From positions 17,378,314-17,442,313 of the forward strand of contig NC_090319.1 of assembly GCF_040869045.1 (NCBI RefSeq): a stretch of DNA of 64,000 nt, read 5' to 3'. Position 1 is the first letter of the stretch, and the number at the start of each line of letters is the position of its first letter. Shown piece by piece: positions 34,600-46,382 of this stretch. A program made the position numbers and the translations under genes. A model generated the notes under the pieces. That model was given only the letters and a program-made list of their open reading frames with translations, was not told where the DNA came from and did no database searches. The DNA comes from Eurosta solidaginis. Lineage: Eukaryota > Arthropoda > Insecta > Diptera > Tephritidae.

Positions 34600-37500
34600 T
34601 GTGTATCAAATGAAAGGCATTAAAGAGTATTTTATGAGGGAGTGGGCCATAGTTCTATAGGTGTACGCTATTTAGGGACATAGCAATAAAGGTGGATCAG
34701 GGTTGACTCTAGAATGCGTTTGTACGATATGGGTATCAAATTAAAGGTGTTAATGAGTATTTTAAAAGGGAGTAATCCTTAGTTCCATAGGTGGACGCCG
34801 TTTCGAGATATCGCCACAAAGGTGGAACAGGGGTGACCCTAGAATTTGTTTGTACAATATGGGCATCAAACGAATGGTGTTAATGAGTATTTTAAAAGGG
34901 TCTTAGTTCTATAGGTGGATGCCGTTTCGAAATATCGCCATAAAAGTGGAACAGGGTTGACTCTAGAATGCGTTTGTACGATATGGGTATCAAATGAAAG
35001 GTGTTAATGGGTATTTTAGAAGGGAGTAATCCTTAGTTCCATAGGTGGACGCCGTTTCGGGATATCGCCATAAAGGTGGACCAGGGGTGACCCTAGAATT
35101 TGTTTGTTCAATATGGGAATCAAAAGAAAGGTGTTAATAAGTATTTTAAAAGGGAGTGGGCCTTAGTTCTATAGGTGGACGCCGTTTCGAAATATCGCCA
35201 AAAAGGTGGACCAGGGGTGACTCTGGAATGTGTTTGTACGATATGGGTATCAAATTAAAAGTATTAATGAGTGTTTTAAAAGGGAGTGGTGGTTGTTTTA
35301 TAGGTGGTCGCATTTTCGAAATATCGCCATAAAGGTGGACCAGGGGTGACTCTAGAATTTGTTTGTACAATATGGGTATCAAAAGAAAGGTGTTAATGAG
35401 TATTTTAAAAGGGAGTAATCATTAGTTCCATAGGTGGACGCCGTTTCGAAATATCGCCATAAAGGTGGACCAGGGGTGACTCTAGAATGTGTTTGTACGA
35501 TATGGGTATCAAATGAAAGGTGCTAATAAGTATTTTAAAAGGGAGTGGGCCTTAGTTCTATAGGTGGACGCCGTTTCGAAATATCGCCAAAAAGGTGGAC
35601 CAGGGGTGACTCTGGAATGTGTTTGTACGATATGGGTATCAAATTAAAAGTATTAATGAGTGTTTTAAAAGGGAGTGGTGGTTGTTTTATAGGTGGTCGC
35701 ATTTTCGAAATATCGCCATAAAGGTGGACCAGGGGTGACTCTAGAATTTGTTTGTACAATATGGGTATCAAAAGAAAGGTGTTAATGAGTATTTTAAAAG
35801 GGGGTAATCATTAGTTCCATAGGTGGACGCCGTTTCGAGATATCGCCATAAAGGTGGACCAGGGGTGACTCTAGAATGCGTTTGTACGATATGGGTATCA
35901 AATTAAAAGTATTAATGAGTGTTTTAAAAGGGAGTGGTGGTTGTTTTATAGGTGGTCGCATTTTCGAAATATCGCCATAAAGGTGGACCAGGGGTGACTC
36001 TAGAATTTGTTTGTACAATATGGGTATCAAAAGAAAGGTGTTAATGAGTATTTTAAAAGCGAGTAATCCTTAGTTCCATAGGTGGACGCCGTTTCGAGAT
36101 ATCGCCATAAAGGTGGGCCAGGGGTGACTCTAGAATTCGTTTGTGCAATACGGGTATCAAACGAAAGGAGTTAATGAGTATTTTAAAAGGGAGTGGGCCT
36201 TAGTTCTATAGGTGGACGCCTTTTCGAGGTATCGCAATAAGGGGGGACCAGGGGTGACTCTAGAATGCGTTTGTACGATATGGGTATCAAATGAAAGGTG
36301 TTAATGAGTATTTTAAAAGGGAGTGGGCCTTAGTTCTATAGGTGGACGCCGTTTCGAGATATCGCCATAAAGGTGGACCAGGGGTGACTCCAGAATGCGT
36401 TTGTACGATATGGGTATCAAATGAAAGGTGTTAATGAGTATTTTAAAAGGGAGTGGGCCTTAGTTCTATAGGTGGACGCCGTTTCGAAATATCGCCACAA
36501 AGGTGGACCAGGGGTGACTCTAGAATGTGTTTGTACGATATGGGTATCAAATTAAAGGTATTAATGAGTGTTTTAAAAGGGAGTGGTTGTTGTTTTATAG
36601 GTGGTCACATTTTCGAAATATCGCCATAAAGGTGGACCAGGGGTGACTCTAGAATTTGTTTGTACAATATGGGTATCAAAAGAAAGGTGTTAATGAGTAT
36701 TTTAAAAGGGAGTAATCCTTAGTTCCATAGGTGGACGCCGTTTCGAGATATCGCCATAAAGGTGGGCCAGGGGTGACTCTAGAATTCGTTTGTGCAATAC
36801 GGGTATCAAACGAAAGGAGTTAATGAGTATTTTAAAAGGGAGTGGGCCTTAGTTCTATAGGTGGACGCCTTTTCAAGGTATCGCAATAAGGGGGGACCAG
36901 GGGTGACTCTAGAATGCGTTTGTACGATATGGGTATCAAATTAAAGGTATTAATGAGTATTTTAAAAGGGAGTGGGCCTTATTTCTATAGGTGGACGCCG
37001 TTTCGAAATATCGCCTTAAAGGTGGACCAGGGGTGACTCTAGAATTTGTCTGTACGATATGGGTATCAAATTAAAGGTATTAATGAGTGTTTTAAAAGGG
37101 AGTGGTTGTTGTTTTATAGGTGGTCACATTTTCGAAATATCGCCATAAAGGTGGACCAGGGGTGACTCTAGAATTTGTCTGTACGATATGGGTATCAAAT
37201 TAAAGGTATTAATGAGTGTTTTAAAAGGGAGTGGTTGTTGTTTTATAGGTGGTCACATTTTCGAAATATCGCCATAAAGGTGGACCAGGGGTGACTCTAG
37301 AATTTGTCTGTACGATATGGGTATCAAATTAAAGGTATTAATGAGTGTTTTAAAAGGGAGTGGTTGTTGTTTTATAGGTGGTCACATTTTCGAAATATCG
37401 CCATAAAGGTGGACCAGGGGTGACTCTAGAATTTGTCTGTACGATATGGGTATCAAATTAAAGGTATTAATGAGTGTTTTAAAAGGGAGTGGTTGTTGTT

Positions 37501-40500
37501 TTATAGGTGGTCACATTTTCGAAATATCGCCATAAAGGTGGACCAAGGGTGACTCTAGAATTTGTCTGTACGATATGGGTATCAAATTAAAGGTATTAAT
37601 GAGTGTTTTAAAAGGGAGTGGTTGTTGTTTTATAGGTGGTCACATTTTCGAAATATCGCCATAAAGGTGGACCAGGGGTGACTCTAGAATTTGTTTGTAC
37701 AATATGGGTATCAAAAGAAAGGTGTTAATGAGTATTTTAAAAGGGAGTAATCCTTAGTTCCATAGGTGGACGCCGTTTCGAGATATCGCCATAAAGGTGG
37801 GCCAGGGGTGACTCTAGAATTCGTTTGTGCAATACGGGTATCAAACGAAAGGAGTCAATGAGTATTTTAAAAGATATTGGGCTTTAGTTCTATAGGTGGA
37901 CGCCGTTTCGAAATATCGCCACAAAGGTGGACCAGGGGTGACTCTAGAATGTGTCTGTACGATATGGGTATCAAATGAAAGGTGTTAATGAGTATTTTAA
38001 AAGGGAGTGGGCCTTAGTTCTATAGGTGGACGCCGTTACGAAATATCGCTACAAAGGTGGACCAGGGGTGACTCTAGAATGTGTTTGTACGATATGGGTA
38101 TAAAATGAAAGGTGTTAATGGGTATTTTAAAAGGTAGTGGGCCTTAGTTCTATAGGTGGACGCCGTTTCGAAATATCGCCACAAAGGTGGACCAGGGGTG
38201 ACTCTAGAATGTGTCTGTACGATATGGGTATCAAATTAAAGGTATTAATGAGGGTTTTAAAAGGGAGTGGTGGTTGTTGTATAGGTGGACGCCGTTTAGA
38301 GATATCGCCATAAAGGTGGACCAGGGGTGACTCTAGAATGCGTTTGTACGATATGGGTATCAAATGAAAGGTGTTAATGAGTATTTTAAAAGGGAGTGGG
38401 CCTTAGTTCTATAGGTGGACGCCGTTTCGAAATATCGCCACAAAGGTGGACCAGGGGTGACTCTGGAATTTGTCTGTACGATATGGGTATCAAATTAAAG
38501 GTATTAATGAGTGTTTTAAAAGGGAGTGGTTGTTGTTTAATAGGTGGTCACATTTTCGAAATATCTCCATAAAGGTGGACCAGGGGTGACTCTAGAATTT
38601 GTCTGTACGATATGGGTATCAAATTAAAGGTATTAATGAGTGTTTTAAAAGGGAGTGGTTGTTGTTTTATAGGTGGTCACATTTTCGAAATATCGCCATA
38701 AAGGTGGACCAGGGGTGACTCTAGAATTTGTTTGTACCATATGGGTATCAAAAGAAAGGTGTTAATGAGTATTTTAAAAGGGAGTAATCCTTAGTTCCAT
38801 AGGTGGACGCCGTTTCGAGATATCGCCATAAAGGTGGGCCAGGGGTGACTCTAGAATTCGTTTGTGCAATACGGGTATCAAACGAAAGGAGTTAATGAGT
38901 ATTTTAAAAGGGATTGGGCTTTAGTTCTATAGGTGGACGCCGTTTCGAAATATCGCCACAAAGGTGGACCAGGGGTGACTCTAGAATGTGTCTGTACGAT
39001 ACGGGTATCAAATTAAAGGTATTAATGAGGGTTTTAAAAGGGAGTGGTGGTTGTTGTATAGGTGGACGCCGTTTAGAGATATCGCCATAAAGGTGGACCA
39101 GGGGTGACTCTAGAATGCGTTTGTACGATATGGGTATCAAATGAAAGGTGTTAATGAGTATTTTAAAAGGGAGTGGGCCTTAGTTCTATAGGTGGACGCC
39201 GTTTCGAAATATCGCCACAAAGGTGGACCAGGGGTGACTCTAGAATGTGTCTGTACGATATGGGTATCAAATGAAAGGTGTTAATGAGTATTTTAAAAGG
39301 GAGTGGGCCTTAGTTCTATAGGTGGACGCAGTTCTGAGATATCGCCATAAAGGTGGGCCAGGGTTGACTCTAGAATTCGTTTGTGCAATATGGGTATCAA
39401 ACGAAAGGAGTTAATGAGTATTTTAAAAGGGAATGGGCCTTAGTTCAATAGATGGACGCCTTTTCGAGGTATCGCAATAAGGGTGATCCAGGGGTTACTC
39501 TAGACTTTGTTAGTACGATATGGGTATCAAATGAAAGGTGTTAATGAGTATTTTTAAAAGGAAGTGGGCCTTCGTTCTATAGGTGTTCGCCTTTTCGAGA
39601 TATCGCCATAAAGGTGGACCAGGGGTGACTTTAGAATATGTTTGTACGATATGTGTATCAAATGAAAGGTGTTAATGGGTATTTTAAAAGGGAGTGGTCC
39701 TTAGTTCTATAGGTGGACGCCGTTCCGAAATATCGCCATAAAGGTGGACCAGGGGTGACTCTAGAATGTGTTTGTACGATATGGGTATCAAAAGAAAGGT
39801 GTTAATGAGTATTTTAAAAGGGAGTAATGCTTAGTTCCATAGGTGGACGCCGTTCCGAAATATCGCCATAAAGGTGGGCCAGGGGTGACCCTAGAATCCG
39901 TTTGTGTAATATGGGTATCAAACGAAAGAAGTTAATGAGTATTTTAAAAGGGAGTGGGCCTTAGTTCTATATGTGGACGCCTTTTCGAGGTATCGCAATA
40001 AAGGTGGATCAGGGGTGACTCTAGACTTTGTTAGTACGATACGGGTATCAAATGAAAGGCGTTAATGAGTATTTTTAAAAGGAAGTGGGCCTTAGTTCTA
40101 TAGGTGGACGCCGTTTCGAAAAATCGCCATAAAGGTGGACCAGGGGTGACTCTAGAATGTGTTTGTACGATATGGGTGTCAAATTAAAGGTATTAATGAG
40201 GGTTTTAAAAGGGAGTGGTGGTTGTTGTTTAGGTGGTCGCATTTTCGAAATATCGCCATAAAGGTGGACCAGGGGTGACTCTAGAATTTGTTTGTACAAT
40301 ATGGATATCAAAAGAAAGGTCTTAATGAGTATTTTAAAAGGGAGTAATCCTTAGTTCCATAGGTGGTCGCATTTTCGAAATATCGCCATAAAGGTGGACC
40401 AGGGGTGACTCTAGAATTTGTTTGTACAATATGGGTATCAAACGAAAGGAGTTAATGAGTATTTTAAATGGGAGTGGACCTTCTATATGTGGACGCCTTT

Positions 40501-40660
40501 TCGAGATATCGCCTTAAAGGTGGACCAGGGGTGACTCTAGAATGAGTTTGTACGATATGGGTATCAAATTAAAGGTATTAATGAGAGTTTTAAAAGGGAG
40601 TGGTGGTGGTTGTATATGTGAAGGCGTTTTCCAGATATCGACCAAAATGTGGACCAGGGT
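34600..40660. repeat. ~130-bp minisatellite array, about 47 units (6 kb)
   Basis: Units of 129-130 bp with the core 'ggtggaccaggggtgactct'. Several sub-types alternate (gtggtcgcattttcg, ggtggacgccgtttcg, gtgggccagggg). Length divided by unit gives about 47. Part of the array repeats as 389-bp (three-unit) blocks, e.g. 35146-35382 and 35535-35771. A run of five nearly identical single units lies at 37040-37680. The two-unit open frames are period artefacts. Confidence 0.9.
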
Positions 40661-41126
40661 GACCCAGAACATCGTCTGTTGGATACCGCTAATTTATTTA
40701 TATATGTAATGCCTGCCAAGATTTTAAGGGTTTTTTATTTCGCCCTGCAGAACTTTTTCATTTTCTTCTACTTAATATGGTAGGTGTCACAACCATTTTA
40801 TAACGTTTTTTCTAAAGTTATATTTCGCTTCAATAAAACAATCCAATTACCTTACCATGTTTCATCCCTTTTTTCGTATTTGGTGTAGAATTATGGCATT
40901 TTTTTCATTTTTCGTAATTTTCGATATCGAAAAAGTGGGCGTGGTCATAGTCGGATTTCGTTCATTTTTCATACTAAGATAAAGTGAGTTCAAGTAAGCA
41001 CGAGAACTAAGTTCATTAAAGATATGTCGATTTTTGCTCAAGTTATCGTGTTAACAGCCATGCGGAAGGACAGACGGACGACTGTGTATAAAAACTGGGC
41101 GTGGCATCAACCGATTTCGCCCATTC

Positions 41127-41292
41127 GAAATGGATCTATCTGCGCAGCTATGGCAGGTTGTCAGAAAAATTTTCTACTTACTATTCCAAAAACAAAATAC
41201 AATTTTTCAAATTTAGAAAAATTAAAAAATAACAATAATTATCATTAGAAAAAAATTTTTGTTCTGGCCTTGAGCTCGATTCGAACCTTGAA
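41127..41292. other. Foreign fill inside HINE copy 4
   Basis: Between 'cgatttcgcccatt' and 'ttaaaattttacttt', sequence unlike other copies replaces the expected modules. It contains 'ctcgattcgaacctt', whose reverse complement AAGGTTCGAATCGAG is a pol III B-box match, hinting at a SINE fragment. Confidence 0.5.
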
Positions 41293-41920
41293 TGGTTAAA
41301 ATTTTACTTTAAAATTTTTTTTTAAAGTGGGCGTGGTCCCTCCCCGATTTTGCTAATTTTTATTAAGCGTACATATAGTAATAGGAGTAACGTTCCTGCC
41401 AAATTTCATCATGATATCTTCAACGACTGCCAAATTACAGCTTCCAAAATTTTAAATTACCTTCTTTTAAAAGTGGTCGGTGCCACGCTCATTGTCCAAA
41501 ATTTTACTAATTTTCTATTCTGCGTCATAAGTTCAACTCATCTACCAAGTTTCGTCGCTTTATCTCTCTTTTGTAAGGAATTATCGCAATTTTTCGGTTT
41601 TTCGAAATTTTCGATATCGAAAAAGTGGGCGTGGTTATAGTCCGATATCGTTCATTTTAAATAGCGATCTGAGATGAGTGCTCAGGAACCTACATACCAA
41701 ATTTCATCAAGATACCTCAAAATTTACTCAAGTTATCGTGTTAACGGACGAACGGACGGACAGACGGACGGACGGACATGGCTCAATCAAATTTTTTTTC
41801 GATCCTGGTTATTTTGATATATGGAAGTCTATATCTATCTCGATTCCTTTATATATGTACAACCAACCGTTATCCAATCAAACTTAATATACTCTGTGAG
41901 CTCTCCTCAACTGAGTATAA

Positions 41921-42107
41921 AAAATACCACGCAAACGCATAACGGGGTTACCCGTGTGTCCACTTGCACAGTAACAAAATTCAGTAGTAAACATTTTTAC
42001 AGATTGTGTGCTGATCAGTGAGTTACTTACTTACTGCGACAAGCTCGAGAAAACCGGTAACTGGACGTGCTACTTATGTTATATTGAAATCCCCAAACGA
42101 AGAAGAA
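41921..42107. other. Spacer with dispersed GGGTTACCC-type motif
   Basis: Contains 'acgcataacggggttacccg' at about 41936-41956, a variant of the motif at 51066 and 51255. Confidence 0.5.
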
Positions 42108-45100
42108 CAAGTAAGGAAGGCTAAGTTCGGGTGTGACCGAACATTACATACTCAGTTGAGAGCTATGGAGACAAAATAAGGAAAATCACCATGTAGGAAA
42201 ATGAACCTAGGGTAACCCTGGAATGTGGTTGTAAGACATGTGTATCAAATGGAAGGTATTAAAGAGTATTTTAAGAGAGAGTAGGCCATAGATCTATGGA
42301 TGGACGCCATTTAGGGATGTCGCCAAAAAGGTGGACCAGGGCTGACTCAAGAATTTGTTTGTACGATATGGGTATCAAATGAAAGGTGTTACTGAGCATT
42401 TTAAGAGGGAGCGGGCCTTAGGTCTATCGGTGGACGCCTTTTCGAGATATCGCCATTAAGGTGGGCCAGGGGTGACTCTAGAATGTGTTTGTACGATATG
42501 GGTATCAAATGAAAGGTGGTAATGAGTATTTTAAAAGGGAATGGGCTTTAGTTCTATAGGTGAACGCCTTTTCGCGAAATCGCCATAAAGGTGGACCAGG
42601 GGTGACTCTAGAATATGTTTGTCCGATATGGGTATGAAATGAAAGGTGTTAATGAGTATTTTCAAAGGGAGTGATCCTTAGTTCCATAGGTGGACACCGT
42701 TTCGAGATATCGCCATAAAGGTGAACCAGGGGCGACTCTAGAATGTGTTTGTACGATATGGGAATCAAACGAAAGGTGTTACTGAGCACTTTAAGAGGGA
42801 GTGGGCATTAGGTCTATAGGTGGACGCCTTTTCGAGATGTCGCCATTAGGGTGGGACAGGGGTGACTCTAGAATGTTTGTACGATATGGGAATCAAACGA
42901 AAGGTGTTACTGAGCATTTTAAGAGGGAGTGGGCATTAGGTCTATAGGTGGACGCCTTTTCGAGATGTCGCCATTAGGGTGGGACAGGGGTGACTCTAGA
43001 ATGTTTGTACGATATGGGTATCAAACGAAAGGTGTTACTGAGCATTTTAAAAGGGAGTTGGCATTAGGTCTATAGGTGGACGCCTTTTCGAAATATCGCC
43101 ATTATGGTGGGCCAGGGGTGACTCTAGAATGTGTTTGTACGATATGGGTATCAAACGAAAGGTGTTACTGAGCACTTTAAGAGGGAGTGGGCATTAGGTC
43201 TATAGGTGGACGCCTTTTCGAAATATCGCCATTAGGGTGGGCCAGGGGTGACTCTAGAATGTTTGTACGATATGGGTATCAAACGAAGGGTGTTACTGAG
43301 CATTTTAAGAGTGAGTGGGCATTAGGTCTATAGGTGGACGCCTTTTCGAGATATCGCCATTAGGGTGGGGCAGGGGTGACTCTAGAATGTGTTTGTACGA
43401 TATGGGTATCAAACGAAAGGTGTTACTGAGCACTTTAAGAGGGAGTGGGCATTAGGTCTATAGGTGGACGCCTTTTCGAGATATCGCCATTAGGGTGGGC
43501 CAGGGGTGACTCTAGAATGTTTGTACGATATGGGTATCAAACGAAGGGTGTTACTGAGCATTTTAAGAGGGAGTGGGCATTAGGTCTATAAGTGGACGCC
43601 TTTTCGAGATATCGCCATTAGGGTGGGCCAGGGGTGACTCTAGAATGTGTTTGTACGATATGGGTATCAAATGAAAGGTGTTAATGAGTATTTTCAAAGG
43701 GAGTGATCCTTAGTTCTATAGGTGGAAGGAAGCCTTTTCGAGATATCGCCATAAAGGTGGACCAAGGGTGACTCTAGAATGTTTGTACGATATGGGTATC
43801 GAACGAAAGGTGTTACTGAGCATTTTAAGAGGGAGTGGGCATTAGGTCTATAGGTGGACGCCTTTTCGAGATATCGCCATTAGGGTGGGCCAGAGGTGAA
43901 TCTAGGATGTTTGTACGATATGGGTATCAAACGAAGGGTGTTACTGAGCATTTTAAGAGGGAGTGGGCATTAGGTCTATAGGTGGACGCCTTTTCGAGAT
44001 ATCGCCGTTAGGGTGGGCCAGGGGTGACTCTAGAATGTGTTTGTACGATATGGGTATCAAACGAAAGGTGTTACTGAGCACTTTAAGAGGGAGTGGGCAT
44101 TAGGTCTATAGGTGGACGCCTTTTCGAGATATCGCCATTAGGGTGGGCCAGAGGTGACTCTAGAATGTTTGTACGATATGGGTATCAAACGAAGGGTGTT
44201 ACTGAGCATTTTAAGAGGGAGTGGGCATTAGGTCTATAAGTGGACGCCTTTTCGAGATATCGCCATTAGGGTGGGCCAGGGTAACTCTAGAATGTGTTTG
44301 TACGATATGGGTATCAAATGAAAGGTGGTAATGAGTATTTTAAAAGGGAGTAATCTTTAGTTCTATAGGTGGACGCCTTTTCCAGATATCGCCATAAAGG
44401 TGGACCAAGGGTGACTCTAGAATCTTTGTGCGATATGGGTATCAAACGAAAGGTGTTACTGAGCATTTTAAGAGGGAGTGGGCATTAGGTCTATAGGTGG
44501 ACACCTTTTCGAGATATCGCCATTAGGGTGGGCCAGGGGTGACTATAGAATGTTTGTACGATATGGGTATCAAACGAAAGGTGTTACTGAGCATTTTAGG
44601 AGGGAGTGGGCATTAGGTCTATAGGTGGACGCCTTTTCGAGATATCGCCATTAGGGTGGGCCAGGGGTGACTCTAGAATGTTTGTACGATATGGGTATCA
44701 AACGAAAGGTGTTACTGAGCATTTTAAGAGGGAGTGGGCATTAGGTCTATAGGTGGACACCTTTTTGAGATATCGCCTCTAGGGTGGGCCAGGGGTGACT
44801 CTAGAATGTTTGTACGATATGGGTAAATAACGAAAGGTGTTACTGAGCATTTTAGGAGGGAGTGGGCATTAGGTCTATAGGTGGACGCCTTTTCAAGATA
44901 TCGCCATTTGCGTGGGCCAGGGGTGACTCTAGAAGGTGTTTGTACGATATGGATATCAAATTAAAGGTATTAATGAAGGTTTTAAAAGCGAGTGGCCCTT
45001 AGATGTATATGTGAAGGCGTTTTCGCGATATCGACCAAAATGTGGACCAGGTGATCCAGAAAATCATCTGTCGGGTACTGCTAATTTATTTATATATGCA

Positions 45101-46382
45101 ATACCACTAACAGTATTCCTGCCAAGATTCCAAACGCTGTTGATTTCGCCTTGTAGAACTTTTTCATTTTCTTCTACTTAATATGGTAGGTGTCACACCC
45201 ATTTTACAAAGTTTTTCCAAAGTTATATTTTGCGTCAATAAACCAATCCAATTACCATGTTTCATCCTTTTCTTCGTATTTGGTATAGAATTATGGCATT
45301 TTTTTCATTTTTCGTAATTTTCGATATCGATAAAGTGGGCGTGGTTATGGTCGGATTTCGGCCATTTTTTACACCAATATAAAGTGAGTTCAGATAAGTG
45401 CGTGGACTAAGTTTAGTAAAGATATATCGGTTTTTGCTCAAGTTATTGTGTTAACGACCGAGAGGAAGGCCAGACGGTGGACTGTGTATAAAAACTGGGC
45501 GTGTCTTCCACCGATTTCGCCCATTTTCACAGAAAACAGTTACCGTCATAGAGTCTATGCCTCTACCAAATTTAAGAAGGATTGGTAAATTTTTGTTCGA
45601 CTTATGGCATTAAAAGTATTCTAGACAAACTAAATGAAAATGGGCGGAGCCACGCCCATTTTGGAATTTTCTTTTATTTTTGTATTTTGTTGCATCATAT
45701 CATTACTGGAGTTGAATTCTGACTTAATATACTTATATACAGTAAAGATATTAAATTTTTTGTTAAAATTTGAATTAAAAAAAAATTTTTTTTAAAAAGT
45801 GGGCGTGCTCTTCATTCAATTTTGCTAATTTTTATTCAGCACATATATAGTAATAGTAGCAACGCTCCTGCCAAATTTCATCATGATATCTTCAACGACT
45901 GCCAAATTACAGCTTGCAAAACTTTTAAATTACCTTCTTGTAAAAGTGTACGGTGCCACGCCCATTGTCCAAAATCTTACTAATTTTCTATTCTACGTCA
46001 TAACATCAACCCACCTACCAAGTTTCATCGCTTTATCCGCCTTTGGCAATGAATTATCGCATTTTTTCGGTTTTTCGAAATTTTCGATATCGAAAAAATG
46101 GGCGTGGTTATAGTCCGATATCGTTCATTTTAAATAGCGATCTGAGATGAGTGCCCAGGAATCTACTTGCCAAATTTCATCAAGATACCTCAAAATTTAC
46201 TCAAGTTATCGTGTTAACGGACGGACGGACGGACGGACATGGCTCAATCAAATTTTTTTTCGATCCTGATTATTTTGATATATGGAAGTCTATATCTATC
46301 TCGATTCCTTTATATATGTACAACCAACCGTTATCCAATCAAACTTAATATACTCTGTGAGCTCTGCTCAACTGAGTATAAA
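42108..46382 (-). mobile_element. HINE/DINE-1-like element, copy 5 (inverted twin of copy 7)
   Basis: Complete, about 4.27 kb. The 3' hairpin has the loop variant GTTCGGGTGTGACCGAAC shared only with copy 7. The minisatellite (42330-45060, about 21 units) alternates longer (aatgtgtttgtacg) and shorter (aatgtttgtacg) units. The body is 45060-46210, with a (GACG)n tract at 46217-46239. Its end abuts copy 6. It is nearly identical to the reverse complement of 51492-55767. Confidence 0.88.
42330..45060. repeat. ~128/130-bp minisatellite array, about 21 units
   Basis: Core 'gggtgggccaggggtgactc' with the 'gtgttactgagcattttaag' variant that marks this sub-lineage. An odd unit has a 4-bp insertion (ggtggaaggaagcc at 43721-43734), also present in copy 7. 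Confidence 0.9.

Larger units (their letters stand above)
34468..41920 (-). mobile_element. HINE/DINE-1-like element, copy 4, with giant minisatellite
   Basis: The largest copy (7.45 kb). Reversed 3' end CAAGTAAGGAAGGTTAAG and hairpin GTTCGGGTGTAACCGAAC at the left; 5' end ...TCCTCAACTGAGTATAA at the right. The minisatellite fills 34600-40660. The body has an internal replacement at about 41127-41292, where about 650 bp present in copies 1 and 6 is replaced by unrelated sequence. A (GACG)n tract with GAAC/CAGA variants is at 41748-41778. Confidence 0.85.

Noticed and set aside
44936..45181. 81-codon frame conserved exactly in copy 5 and copy 7 (52693-52938)
   Set aside because: Identity reflects the recent duplication of the whole element. 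The frame starts in minisatellite and crosses into the body; other HINE copies do not keep it open.
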